Below are positions 27,285 to 36,259 of a DNA stretch of 64,000 nt, piece by piece. A program made the position numbers and the translations under genes. Numbering within the stretch: the stretch's first letter is position 1; every line of letters starts with the position of its first letter. The notes under the pieces are model-generated. The model saw only the letters and a list, made by a program, of their open reading frames with translations. It had not been told where the DNA came from and searched no databases. This DNA comes from Natronorubrum daqingense (GTDB taxonomy: Archaea; Halobacteriota; Halobacteria; Halobacteriales; Natrialbaceae), in assembly GCF_001971705.1 (NCBI RefSeq), contig NZ_CP019327.1, positions 1,364,001 through 1,428,000 on the forward strand, written 5' to 3'.

Positions 27285-27866
27285 ATGTCAACAGAGGAAT
27301 CCAGACACGTATATCGGCTGCATTCGACGCTCGAATTGCCCCTCGAAGACCTACGCGAACACATCGACGAAGCCACATACCCAGATGGGGTCGCCGACGT
27401 GGAGATAACGCGGCGAAATAATACTCTCATTCTCAAAGCTGTCGCCGAGGATGAATCCGTCAGTAAGTATACGCCAACTGCGCAACTCAAAGCGAGTGTC
27501 ACCGAAAACCGGGTGTACGAAGAGGATCCGGAGGAGCGCCGGAACTCGTTCCGCTGGGACGAGGAGGAAGAAGAGGAAATCGAATCCGAACTCGTCGAGT
27601 TCGCCGCGTTCAAAGGCGACCGCGAGACGGTCCTCCAGAACTCCTTGTTGCAGTACCAGATGTTCCTCGTGCTCTGTGAAATCGCGGAGGCGGCGGAGAA
27701 AGGGACGCTGACCGCGATTTCAGAACACAGCGGCGACCTCGAGGCGACGCGAATCGTCGAAGGTGAAGCGCGTCCCGCAGATATCGAGGTCGTCGAAGGG
27801 CCTCGAGAACACTCCTCCGGCCAAAACGGCGTCAACTGGCGAGACAACAAGTTCATCAGCGACTAG
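27285..27866 (+). CDS. Conserved haloarchaeal protein (DUF7110-like)
   Basis: 193 residues, soluble, strongly acidic. The N-terminal ~60 residues (VYRLHSTLELPLEDLREHID) look like a small alpha/beta domain; a run of seven acidic residues then leads into a helical segment with LQNSLLQYQMFLVLCEIAEAAEKGTL. I recall haloarchaeal proteins with this beginning under a DUF7110-type name, with moderate certainty. No function is known. I chose ATG 27285; the frame is open to 27198 without conserved features. Confidence 0.65.
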   Translation: MSTEESRHVYRLHSTLELPLEDLREHIDEATYPDGVADVEITRRNNTLILKAVAEDESVSKYTPTAQLKASVTENRVYEEDPEERRNSFRWDEEEEEEIESELVEFAAFKGDRETVLQNSLLQYQMFLVLCEIAEAAEKGTLTAISEHSGDLEATRIVEGEARPADIEVVEGPREHSSGQNGVNWRDNKFISD

Positions 27867-27999
27867 CCGAGTGGAGTGGAGTTCGGTAGCGAGTCGAGTG
27901 AATTCGAGAAAGAGTGTCCGTTCTCAGCCGATTCGGTTTCGCGACTGGAGATCCTTCACGAGTCGATAGGTTTCGTCTCGAGAGCGAGTGCTCCGACCG

Positions 28000-28431
28000 T
28001 TAGGCCGAGTCGTAGACGGTGAACTCGCGCCAGTGTCGGAAACACCACATTCCGAGCCCAGTACAGACGAGGCCACACGCGAGCAAGTACACGATCAACT
28101 GTGAACTGACGATCTGATCGGGATTCGACAGTCCGTAGCGCAGCCCCTCGATGGAGAAGGCGACCAAGATTCCACTGCCAAGCGCGATTCCCGTCGTCGC
28201 AATCAGGACGGTTACCCCGTCGGCGTCGTCTTCGTCGAGTCTCCATAGGATTGTCACGAACGCGATAGCTGTGAGGAGTACGTAGTACTGCAGTCTATCA
28301 CTACTGGCTGTCACATCACCGGACAGCAGTGCGACAGCTCCGACCATCGCTGCCGTCAAGAGTATCGTGACACCGGCAATCGCCCCGAACACGCGATTAT
28401 TGATTCTCTCGAGTGTCCGCTTCCAGTTCAT
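28000..28431 (-). CDS. Four-helix membrane protein of unknown function
   Basis: 143 residues. Hydrophobic segments lie at about 14-35, 45-62, 72-95 and 108-128, with a charged loop (RLDEDDADG) between the second and third. No motif identifies a family. The ATG is at 28431 and the gene is divergent from the HerA-like ATPase, 96 nt apart, so the two may share a control region. Confidence 0.6.
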   Translation of the reverse strand: MNWKRTLERINNRVFGAIAGVTILLTAAMVGAVALLSGDVTASSDRLQYYVLLTAIAFVTILWRLDEDDADGVTVLIATTGIALGSGILVAFSIEGLRYGLSNPDQIVSSQLIVYLLACGLVCTGLGMWCFRHWREFTVYDSA

Positions 28432-28497
28432 GTCCCTTCAAGTACACCCATCCGAGAAAAACGTTGAGGTATCGAACAGCAATATTGACATGAAGTA

Positions 28498-28504
28498 TTT
28501 ATAG
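28498..28504 (+). promoter_or_regulatory. TATA box of the HerA-like ATPase gene
   Basis: TTTATAG lies about 26 nt upstream of the ATG at 28528, predicting transcription starting at the start codon itself (leaderless mRNA), a common haloarchaeal arrangement. Confidence 0.55.
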
Positions 28505-28527
28505 CACGAATTCGAAGGATCGAGCGA

Positions 28528-30024
28528 ATGCCCGATTCCGTCGAAAAATTGGCAGTGTCGACCGACGACTTCGCGTTTCCAGCGGAGGAAATCCTCACAG
28601 GGCGGGGATTCATCACTGGCAAGTCGGGCAGCGGCAAGTCGAACACGGCGAGCGTCGTCGTCGAAGAGTTGCTCGATCGGAATCTCCCGTTATTGCTCGT
28701 CGATACCGACGGGGAGTACGTCGGTTTGCAAGAGACCTACGAGAACCTCATGCACGTCGGTGGCGCCGATCGCTGTGACCTCCAGATCGACAGCGAGAGC
28801 GCGGACAAACTGACGTCGTACGCGCTCGAAGAGCACGTTCCGATCGTGCTCGATATTTCGACGTACCACGACGAGGAGGAAACGGCGGCGGTTCTCGAGG
28901 CGACAGTCGAGGCCCTGTTCATCGCCGAACACGAGTACCGAATTCCGTTCTTGCTCTTGCTCGAGGAAGCCCACGAGTTTATCCCACAACAGGGTGGAAC
29001 CGCGGGAAGCAATCTGAAGTCCTTGTTGATTCGAGTGGCAAAACGCGGCCGGAAGCGGGGTCTTGGTATCTGTGCGCTCTCCCAGCGACCTGCCGCGGTC
29101 GACAAGGACTTCATCACCCAGTGTAACTGGTTCGTCTGGCACCGCCTGACCTGGGAGAACGACACGGCCGTCGTTTCCCGAATTATCGGGACCGAGTCCG
29201 CCGAGACGGTACAGACGTTAGACGACGGTGAAGCACTCGTGCAGACGGACTGGGCTGAGTCGGTCGACCGCGTTCAGTTTCGACTCCGGCGAACCGACGA
29301 TGTCGGTTCGACGCCGTCACTCGAGGATCTCGATCGAACGCGTCGAACCGACCAGCCGAACGATGTCAACGGTCCCGATTCGACGTCGGCATCCGGTGGC
29401 CCTGCAGATTCGTCGTCCGAATCTTCGAATCAGTCGACGTCGTCCGAGTCTTCGAGTCAGTCGACGTCGTCCGAGTCTTCGAGTCAGTCGACGTCGTCCG
29501 AGTCTTCGAGTCAGTTGACATCGTCCGAATCTTCAGGTCAGTTGACGTCGTCGTCGAGTCAGTCGGCGTTATCCACCTCGAGTCGAGCAGACAGACCGGG
29601 AGCGTCTGCGTCGAAAACGGACGTGAGTGGAGGGGTTGGTGCCCACACCGCGGAGCGGACCGAAATTCGCTACGACGAATCGACTACGTCTGCGTCGTCG
29701 CTCTCCGTCCCCGATCAAAAACCGTCACTCGAGCGACGACTCGACCGGCACAACCCGCCGGAGAACACCGCAGAGCCGCTGTGGGAACTCGGTGCGATGG
29801 TCGTCTACCTCTACGACTTACTCGTCTGGTATCACCTGTCTGCCATTTCGACACTCGAGGCCCGGTACGCTCGCTCGATCAGACGGGTCAAAACCGCACT
29901 CGTCAGTCGACACTACGCCCGCCGACCACGTCGCTACGAACAGTACCTGTATCGACTGGGTGCACTCCTCACGGTACTCCTCTGTTATGGACTCCTCATC
30001 TTGAGTGTGCTCGTATTGGTCTGA
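28528..30024 (+). CDS. HerA/VirB4-like (DUF87) ATPase with Ser-rich repeat linker and C-terminal membrane anchor
   Basis: 498 residues. Residues ~1-255 are a RecA-like motor: Walker A GKSGSGKSNT, Walker B FLLLLEEAHEF, and a later SQRPAAVDKDF sensor region, as in HerA/FtsK-superfamily DNA or protein translocases. A disordered linker (~270-390) contains a Ser/Gln/Glu repeat encoded by a 27-bp tandem repeat. The C-terminal ~90 residues hold an amphipathic stretch and a strong transmembrane helix at the end (about 475-498). This order places a motor domain on the cytoplasmic membrane face. HerA partners NurA and Mre11/Rad50 are not nearby, so a role in DNA-end resection is not supported. Confidence 0.78.
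   Translation: MPDSVEKLAVSTDDFAFPAEEILTGRGFITGKSGSGKSNTASVVVEELLDRNLPLLLVDTDGEYVGLQETYENLMHVGGADRCDLQIDSESADKLTSYALEEHVPIVLDISTYHDEEETAAVLEATVEALFIAEHEYRIPFLLLLEEAHEFIPQQGGTAGSNLKSLLIRVAKRGRKRGLGICALSQRPAAVDKDFITQCNWFVWHRLTWENDTAVVSRIIGTESAETVQTLDDGEALVQTDWAESVDRVQFRLRRTDDVGSTPSLEDLDRTRRTDQPNDVNGPDSTSASGGPADSSSESSNQSTSSESSSQSTSSESSSQSTSSESSSQLTSSESSGQLTSSSSQSALSTSSRADRPGASASKTDVSGGVGAHTAERTEIRYDESTTSASSLSVPDQKPSLERRLDRHNPPENTAEPLWELGAMVVYLYDLLVWYHLSAISTLEARYARSIRRVKTALVSRHYARRPRRYEQYLYRLGALLTVLLCYGLLILSVLVLV
29434..29541 (+). repeat. 27-bp in-frame tandem repeat in the ATPase linker
   Basis: Three identical 27-bp units (29434-29460, 29461-29487, 29488-29514) and one diverged unit (29515-29541), each coding for a nine-residue Ser-rich block (STSSESSSQ); partial units flank them. 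Identity at the DNA level indicates recent expansion, so length probably varies between strains. Confidence 0.9.
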
Positions 30025-30185
30025 TCTGGCCTCACTCGAGCGCGACGAGGTGGCGAAGCGATTTTCGACAGCCTGCGACCTCGAGTATGCGTGACGTACA
30101 GGGTCGCGCCACCCCTCGAGTCCCTTCCCTACGAGCCACGGCCACGTTCGGTCGCGCGGGTACGCTTCAAAATGCCTGCGGTCGA

Positions 30186-30941
30186 TTAGTCGGAGGGTGT
30201 CGGAATCGATTGCCCGACGGCCGGTCCCCGCTCGGTTCGGTAGACGCTCGTGCTGAGCGTTCGAGCCAAATCGGTGTTGGCGTCGACCACGATACGGACT
30301 GTCTCGCCGTCGACCGTATTGATGGTGAGGAACGTCTCGTGACGCCGCTCGAGCCGGGGTGGTTCGATCCGATCGGAGTGGCGAGCGGCGTACGCTACGA
30401 GTGCCAGACCCCCCACCGTAACGAGCGCGTATAGTGGGGTGAAGACACTCGTCACGAAGACGGCGACGCCCACGAGCGCGGCCAGGGCGAGAATTCCCGC
30501 CCCGACGAGGACCGATTCGTACGATCGGTCGACGCGTGACCGGCCGCGAACGCGTTGGACGCCTGCTGTAATCGCGACCGTACCGACGGCGAGGGCGATC
30601 GTCGCCAGTATTTGATTCACATCGAGTGCAAACGCAAGTGTGAGGCCGATGCTGACGGCGCTCAAGACGGCCAGCCCGCCCAACAGCGGCGTTCGGTGCG
30701 ACCGTTCGCCGTCGCTTCGATACTGGGTCTTCGTCCGTCGGTTGCTGTGAATCGAACAGATGTACTCGAAGGGAATGGCGATGTACTCGCCCGCGTTCGA
30801 GACGCAGAGTATTCGCCGGTCGGTAACGCCGACCGTGGCCCCACCGCGTAATGGCGTCTCGAGCACGCTCCCGGAGGTGAGATCCTGCACCGATTCGCCG
30901 TCGGCCAGATGGGCCGTGAACTGTTTTTCGGCAGATCTCAT
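30186..30941 (-). CDS. PH-domain-like membrane protein
   Basis: 251 residues. An N-terminal bPH-like domain (LTSGSVLETPL, GATVGVTDRRILCVSN, IPFEYICSIHSNRR) is followed by about four transmembrane helices (residues ~85-200) and a second beta-rich segment (ETFLTINTVDGETVRIVVD). Short prokaryotic PH domains attached to membrane helices are usual in this family, with unknown ligand. I chose the ATG at 30941 (MRSAEKQFT); an alternative ATG at 30971 adds ten residues. It converges with the HerA-like gene. Confidence 0.68.
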   Translation of the reverse strand: MRSAEKQFTAHLADGESVQDLTSGSVLETPLRGGATVGVTDRRILCVSNAGEYIAIPFEYICSIHSNRRTKTQYRSDGERSHRTPLLGGLAVLSAVSIGLTLAFALDVNQILATIALAVGTVAITAGVQRVRGRSRVDRSYESVLVGAGILALAALVGVAVFVTSVFTPLYALVTVGGLALVAYAARHSDRIEPPRLERRHETFLTINTVDGETVRIVVDANTDLARTLSTSVYRTERGPAVGQSIPTPSD

Positions 30942-31330
30942 TCGCGATAGTGATAGCCCGAACCGATACATAGTAAGTCGCTGCCTTTTCGCGGTGTCGT
31001 TCGAGAATGCGCGTCGTGATCACGCCGCCGATCGTTTCCTCACGTGAACGTCACGCCGTCGTGAGTTCGCCGAGGGTCGGACGAGCAGTTCCGTTCGTTT
31101 TGCCGGTCCGTTCGTTTCATCGGTCGACCGCCTCAGCGATTCGAGTCAACCCGTTATCGATCCGTTTCGTTCTTCCCCCCGTTGGTGTCCCTCCAGAACT
31201 CGAGTGTTCGCTCGAGTCGCACTCCTTCGTACATGGGGGCGTGAAGATGCTACCGTAACGTCGAACTGACTCGTCAATTGACGAAATAACGAACGACAAT
31301 ATCATATGGGCGGACCAGTATGAAAGAGAT
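30942..31330. other. Non-coding stretch upstream of HMG-CoA synthase
   Basis: About 390 nt between divergently read genes. I see no convincing coding frame. It holds a perfect 14-bp palindrome at 31271-31284 and AT-richer sequence just before the start codon, so it probably contains promoters for both flanking genes. Confidence 0.6.
31271..31284. promoter_or_regulatory. Perfect 14-bp palindrome upstream of hmgB
   Basis: TCGTCAATTGACGA is a perfect inverted repeat 46 nt before the ATG of HMG-CoA synthase. Position and symmetry suit an operator. A few such palindromes are expected by chance in a window of this size, so the role is tentative. Confidence 0.35.
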
Positions 31331-32668
31331 ATGACTGCAGTCGGTATCGACGCCGTCGAAATCTGGACCGGGAATCTCAAACTCGACTTACCCGGGACGT
31401 TCGCCCCCGAAAAGGACGAAGATCCCGAGAAGTACACCAAGGGGCTCGGCCTCAATGCCAGTTCGTTCCCCGACAGTTACGAAGATATCGTCACGATGGG
31501 AGCGAACGCCGCCCACCGACTGATGGAACGCAAGGGCCTCGAGCCGGACGATATCGGCCGAATCGACGTCGCAACCGAGAGCGCGTTCGATAACTCGAAG
31601 CCAGTTTCGACGTACGTCGCTGGCTGCCTCGAGCAGGTGTTCGAGGGCGACTTCCACCACGCGAACAAGGGGGAGCGAAAGTTCGCCTGTATCGCTGGGA
31701 CGCAGAGTCTCGACGACGCGTACAACTGGATCCGCGCGGGCCGGAATCGAGGTCGCTCGGCGCTGGTCATCGCAACCGATACGGCGCTGTACGCACGCGG
31801 TGACGCCGGTGAGGCGACGCAGGGTGCGGGTGCCGTCGCGATGCTCATCAGCGAGGACCCGGATTTCGTCACGCTCTCGACCGAGCAGGGCTACGGCTCT
31901 GCGGACGAAACGGACTTCCTCAAGCCGAATCAGCAGTTCCCCTCCGTCGACGGCAAACGCTCGGTACAGGTTTACCTCGCTCGCATGCGCGAAGCGTTAC
32001 AGGACTACGAGCAGGTTGCGGGAGACGTTCACCCCGACGACCTCTCGTTCATCCCGTTCCACACGCCGTTCCCCGGCATGGTCCGCAAAGCCGGCTTGCT
32101 CGGGTACCGACACATAACGCGCGACACCTCGTTCGAAGACGATTTGGCCGACGAAATCGGCCGCCAACCCCGTTCCGAGGCGTTCGACACCGACGAGGAG
32201 TTTCACGACGCGCTTCGGGAATACATGGACGCGCTCAAGGACACAGACGCCTACCAGGAGTGGTACGCGGAGACAATCGATCCGACACTCACCCTCTCTC
32301 GAGAGGTCGGCAACTGGTACACCGGCTCCGTTCACATCGCCCGAATCAGCGCGCTCAAACACGCCCTCGAAGCGGGCCGTGACATGACGGGGGAGCAACT
32401 CCTCGTCGGCTCCTACGGCAGTGGTGCCCAAGCCGAAATCCACTCCGAGATCGTCCAGGACGGCTGGGAAGCGGAGATTGAGTCACTAAATATCGACAGC
32501 CAACTCGAGGACCGCTACGACCTCTCCTGGGCGGACTACGAGGAGGTCCACGACGTCCACAATCACGACATGGACGTCGACGTCGAGGAATTCACTGCAC
32601 CCGATTCGGAGTTCGTCTTCGATGGGTGGGGTCGGATGGGCGAACGAAAGTATCGGTACGTCGAGTAG
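31331..32668 (+). CDS. hmgB: Hydroxymethylglutaryl-CoA synthase
   Basis: 445 residues, thiolase fold. It condenses acetyl-CoA with acetoacetyl-CoA to HMG-CoA, the entry step of the mevalonate pathway for archaeal isoprenoid lipids. The nucleophile is C120 (KFACIAGTQS), the His is in FIPFHTPFPGMV, and NWYTGSVH is the conserved C-terminal motif. The length matches eukaryotic-like and haloarchaeal enzymes rather than the shorter bacterial MvaS. The start ATG at 31331 gives the family N-terminus (MTAVGIDAVEIW). It is monocistronic, with a possible operator upstream. Confidence 0.96.
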   Translation: MTAVGIDAVEIWTGNLKLDLPGTFAPEKDEDPEKYTKGLGLNASSFPDSYEDIVTMGANAAHRLMERKGLEPDDIGRIDVATESAFDNSKPVSTYVAGCLEQVFEGDFHHANKGERKFACIAGTQSLDDAYNWIRAGRNRGRSALVIATDTALYARGDAGEATQGAGAVAMLISEDPDFVTLSTEQGYGSADETDFLKPNQQFPSVDGKRSVQVYLARMREALQDYEQVAGDVHPDDLSFIPFHTPFPGMVRKAGLLGYRHITRDTSFEDDLADEIGRQPRSEAFDTDEEFHDALREYMDALKDTDAYQEWYAETIDPTLTLSREVGNWYTGSVHIARISALKHALEAGRDMTGEQLLVGSYGSGAQAEIHSEIVQDGWEAEIESLNIDSQLEDRYDLSWADYEEVHDVHNHDMDVDVEEFTAPDSEFVFDGWGRMGERKYRYVE

Positions 32669-32810
32669 ACCCGATTCGTTCGTCATCGTTTTTGCAACCG
32701 TCAGTTGTTCCAGTCGAATCGGTTCAGGTCCTACCGACACCCTCCTAGATCTGTCGAAAAACGGTGACGTGAGCGCAAGGTATTTCTTCGCCCGGAAAGG
32801 TGCGTGAGTC

Positions 32811-33482
32811 ATGGCTCGACAATCGTATCAAGAACAACTCACGGAACTCCGAGAGGATATTCTCTACATGAGTGAGATTGTTATGGAGCGTCTTCGGATG
32901 GGGCTCGATGCCCTCGAGCAGAAAGACGAAGCGCTCGCTCGAGAAGTGATGGAGGGTGACGGCGAGATCAATCGCATGTATCTGGAGTTAGAACAGCAGT
33001 GTATCGACCTGCTGGCGCTTCAACAACCCGTTGCGAGCGATCTGCGCTTTATCGCCGCGTCGTTCAAAATCATCACTGACCTCGAGCGAATCGCCGACCT
33101 CGCGGTCAACCTCGGTGAGTACACGCTCGAGGCTCAGGAGAACCTCTTTCCCGACGTCGACGTCCAGGAGATGGGCGAGTTGACGCTCGAGATGGTCGAA
33201 GACGCGATGATCGCCTACGACGTGGAGGATACCGACTCCTGTCGCGAACTCGCCGATCGAGACGACGATCTCGATCACTTCGCCGAGCGAGCCAGCGAAA
33301 TCGTCGTTCGCGACCTGATCGAACGCGAACTCGACTCCCCAGAAGAGATCGAAGCGCTCTTGCAGGACGTTTCACGGCTCCTTCTGACGATTCGCGATCT
33401 CGAGCGCGTTGGCGACCACTCCGTCAATATCGCCGCCCGAACGGTGTACATGGTTGAAAACGACGACGAACTGATCTACTGA
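32811..33482 (+). CDS. phoU: PhoU family phosphate regulatory protein
   Basis: 223 residues, all helical, with the two three-helix-bundle repeats of PhoU. Each repeat carries an acidic E/D-rich metal-binding motif: DLERIADLAVN (around 85-95) and DLERVGDHSVN (around 195-205). PhoU proteins restrain high-affinity phosphate uptake or signalling. No pst transporter genes are next to it here, so the partner must lie elsewhere. The gene stands alone between hmgB and the convergent ABC importer operon. Confidence 0.93.
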   Translation: MARQSYQEQLTELREDILYMSEIVMERLRMGLDALEQKDEALAREVMEGDGEINRMYLELEQQCIDLLALQQPVASDLRFIAASFKIITDLERIADLAVNLGEYTLEAQENLFPDVDVQEMGELTLEMVEDAMIAYDVEDTDSCRELADRDDDLDHFAERASEIVVRDLIERELDSPEEIEALLQDVSRLLLTIRDLERVGDHSVNIAARTVYMVENDDELIY

Positions 33483-33541
33483 TCCGGTGATCTACGGACC
33501 GCGTCTGTACCGAATTTCCTTCCTTCGAAGACGGTGTGGGT

Positions 33542-34312
33542 TCAGGTGAGTCGATCGCCGAGGTAGCCTGCGGCGATCATGACGACGACCAGCACCGTCG
33601 CCAGCGCGCTGATCTCCGGGCTGAGACCGGTTCCAATCTGGTTGTAGATGTAGATCGGCACGGTCTGTGAGCCAGCCCCCGTGAGGAACTGCGTCGCCGT
33701 GAACTCGCCGAAGGAGATCACGAACGCCAGCAACATACCGGCGGCGACCGCCGGTGCCAGCAGGGGCAACGTGACGTTACACACCGTCTCGATGTTACTC
33801 GCCCCGAGCGTCCGGGAGGCGTCCTCGAGTTGCGTATCGAAGGTGAGCAGTCGAGAACGCACGATCAAGAAGACGAACGGGAACGTCAGGACGGTGTGCG
33901 TCAAGATGATGACGGGGTAGCCACTGGACATCCCGACCGTGCCGCCGAATCGCAACAGCGCGAGGCCGATGATGACCGGCGAGATCATGATCGGGAGCAA
34001 CATTACCGTTGCGAGCGTCTCCTTGTAGGGAATCTCGCTCCTGACGAAGCCAAACGCCGTCGCCGTCCCGATCGCTCCGGCCAGGAGCGATGCGGCAACG
34101 CCGACGATCACGCTCGAGATAATGCTATCGTAGATTCGCGAGTTGTAGAGGAGTTCGACGTACCACTCGAGGGTCACGCCGTCGTAGGGAATCGTCGGTT
34201 GCTCGCTGACGGTAAACGAGGTCAACACGACGATGACGACCGGCAATAACAGGAGGACGTAGACGAGTCCGAGCACCGGCAGTAGTCCGAGTCGCTCGAG
34301 TCGTTCGTTCAT
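33542..34312 (-). CDS. potC: ABC transporter permease, PotC-like
   Basis: 256 residues, six transmembrane helices. The EAA-loop region (LEDASRTLGASNIETVCNVTLPLLAPA) that contacts the ATPase is clear, and the helix pattern is that of spermidine/putrescine PotC. The start overlaps the stop of the preceding permease by 4 nt (ATGA), so both are cotranslated. It is last gene of the solute-binding protein, ATPase, permease, permease operon. Confidence 0.88.
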   Translation of the reverse strand: MNERLERLGLLPVLGLVYVLLLLPVVIVVLTSFTVSEQPTIPYDGVTLEWYVELLYNSRIYDSIISSVIVGVAASLLAGAIGTATAFGFVRSEIPYKETLATVMLLPIMISPVIIGLALLRFGGTVGMSSGYPVIILTHTVLTFPFVFLIVRSRLLTFDTQLEDASRTLGASNIETVCNVTLPLLAPAVAAGMLLAFVISFGEFTATQFLTGAGSQTVPIYIYNQIGTGLSPEISALATVLVVVMIAAGYLGDRLT

Positions 34313-35154
34313 AGGTCGCCGAGCACCTCCGAGACGTTCGCGAAGTGGTTGAACAGGCCGACGAGGATCAACAGGCCACCCGTAAACACGACGGACATGG
34401 CGGAGGCGAGTGGTACGCTGTAGCCCTGTGCGTCGGCGATTCGGTTAGCCATCATGAGGTTCTCGGAACTGCCGAGGAACGACGGCGCGAGGTACGACCC
34501 GGCGGCGAGAATGAACACGAACAGCGTCGCCGCGATGACTCCGGGGTAGCTCAGCGGCAAAATCACCGTTCGAAGCGTCTGGAGTTGACTCGCCCCGAGC
34601 GTGTGAGAGGCGTTTATCAGTTCGTCGTCGATCGATCGGAGGGAGTTGTAGATCGGTAAGACCGCGAAGGGCAACAACGCACAGACGAGTCCGAGGATGA
34701 CGCCGTTGCGAGAGAACAGAAACCCGAAGTCGGTGCCGAACACCTGCTGGACCGGCCCCGAGGAGATGAAGAACAACCGAACCCCGAAGAACCGGATGAT
34801 GATCGCGATCCACAGCGGCAAGAGGACTAACGAGAGCAACAGGATCGCCCGTTTCGACTTGAACGCGATGTAGTACGCGCTCAGGTAGCCAAGGACCAGA
34901 CAGATGGCCGTCGTGAGGAATGCGTACAGGAACGTCCGCACCAGTGTTTCGCCGTAGACGCCGCTCAACGCCGTTTCGTAGTACGCAAAGAGCGCCCCGT
35001 CGCCGAAGTTGAGACTCTCGACGAGGAGGTACAAGACGGGGACGATGAAGAAGACGGTGAGCCACACGACTCCGAGTCCGACGAGCGTCCGCGCCGACAC
35101 GCGTTTGCGGAGCGCTGGTGGGAGCGAAACCGAATCGAGCCTGATCGTCCTCAT
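34309..35154 (-). CDS. potB: ABC transporter permease, PotB-like
   Basis: 281 residues with six transmembrane helices and the EAA loop INASHTLGASQLQTLRTVILPLS. PotB-type permeases form the channel with PotC. It overlaps the ATPase gene by 4 nt at its start and PotC by 4 nt at its end. The N-terminus is basic, inside-facing. Confidence 0.88.
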   Translation of the reverse strand: MRTIRLDSVSLPPALRKRVSARTLVGLGVVWLTVFFIVPVLYLLVESLNFGDGALFAYYETALSGVYGETLVRTFLYAFLTTAICLVLGYLSAYYIAFKSKRAILLLSLVLLPLWIAIIIRFFGVRLFFISSGPVQQVFGTDFGFLFSRNGVILGLVCALLPFAVLPIYNSLRSIDDELINASHTLGASQLQTLRTVILPLSYPGVIAATLFVFILAAGSYLAPSFLGSSENLMMANRIADAQGYSVPLASAMSVVFTGGLLILVGLFNHFANVSEVLGDL

Positions 35155-36233
35155 AGCACGATCACGTCCGCCGGATCGAATTCGATGCCGATCTCGTCAC
35201 CGTCCTCGAGGTCTATCGAGGCGTCACCGTAGGCGGTGACGACGGTGCCGTCCTCGAGGGTCGCTTCGATCTCGTTTCGGTGGCCGAGGTACTCGATGTG
35301 GGTGATCGTCGCCGAGAAACTGTTCGCCGATTGCGCCGTCGGCGACTCGAGGACCGTGATCTCTTCCGGACGAACGTACAGCGAGCGCTGCCCGTCCTCG
35401 AAGTCGGCCGATGTATCGACGTGGACCTGCAGGTCGCCGACGCTAATGGGAGTCGCGTCCGACGCCATTACCTGTCCGTCTCCCTCGAGTCCACGCGACG
35501 ATTGTGCCGGCGCTCCGGTGAACTTCGTGGACTTGCCGACGAATTCCGCGACGAACTCGGTCTCTGGATCTCGGTAGAGTTCCTTGGGCGTCCCTTCCTG
35601 CTCTTTTTTCCCTTCGTTCATCACGATCACGCGGTCGGACATCGAGAGGGCTTCGGCCTGATCGTGCGTGACGTGTAACGTCGTGACGTCGACTTCCCGT
35701 TGGATCTTCTTGATCTCGTTTCGCATCGTCTCGCGCAGGACGCGGTCGAGCCCGGTCAGCGGTTCGTCGAGCAACAGAATGTCGGGTTCGTACGCGAGCG
35801 CACGGGCGAGCGAGAGGCGGCGCTGTTGTCCGCCGGAGAGTTCGGTCGGCTTGTGATCGCCGTGGCCGTCGAGTTCGACCATCTCGAGGAATCGCTCGGC
35901 CTGTTCGTCGTGATCGCGACCCTCGAATTCCTGCATCTTCAACCCGTACGTAATGTTCTCGTGGGCCGTCATGTGCGGGAACAACGCGGAGTGTTGGAAC
36001 ACGAATCCGATGTTCCGTTCGTTCGTCGGCACGTCCGTCACGTCCTCACCGCGAAGGTAGACCGTCCCGTCCGTCGCGTCGCGAAGGCCAGCGATAGCGT
36101 GGAGTGTCGTACTCTTCCCACAGCCACTCGGTCCGAGCAAGGTCGCGAACTCACCTTGCTCGAGTTTGAACGAGAGGTCGTCGACGGCGAGGAGTGACCC
36201 GTAGGTCTTCGTCAATCCGCTTACTTCGAGCAT
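35151..36233 (-). CDS. potA: ABC transporter ATP-binding protein, PotA-like
   Basis: 360 residues. Walker A GPSGCGKST, Q-loop in FVFQHSAL, signature LSGGQQRR, Walker B ILLLDEPLTGLD, and the H-loop in LHVTHDQAEA. A TOBE domain occupies the last ~110 residues, as in importers for polyamines, iron and similar solutes. The ATG at 36233 (MLEVSGLTKTYG) is the family start; the frame is open far upstream but overlaps the binding-protein gene out of phase. It is second in the operon. Confidence 0.92.
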   Translation of the reverse strand: MLEVSGLTKTYGSLLAVDDLSFKLEQGEFATLLGPSGCGKSTTLHAIAGLRDATDGTVYLRGEDVTDVPTNERNIGFVFQHSALFPHMTAHENITYGLKMQEFEGRDHDEQAERFLEMVELDGHGDHKPTELSGGQQRRLSLARALAYEPDILLLDEPLTGLDRVLRETMRNEIKKIQREVDVTTLHVTHDQAEALSMSDRVIVMNEGKKEQEGTPKELYRDPETEFVAEFVGKSTKFTGAPAQSSRGLEGDGQVMASDATPISVGDLQVHVDTSADFEDGQRSLYVRPEEITVLESPTAQSANSFSATITHIEYLGHRNEIEATLEDGTVVTAYGDASIDLEDGDEIGIEFDPADVIVL

Positions 36234-36259
36234 TATTGTGAAAGTGTCTCTGTCGGAGG

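Noticed and set aside
29434-29541. Possible CRISPR-like repeat array
   Set aside because: The 27-bp units are directly adjacent with no spacers, stay in frame and code for a Ser-rich linker, so this is a coding tandem repeat.
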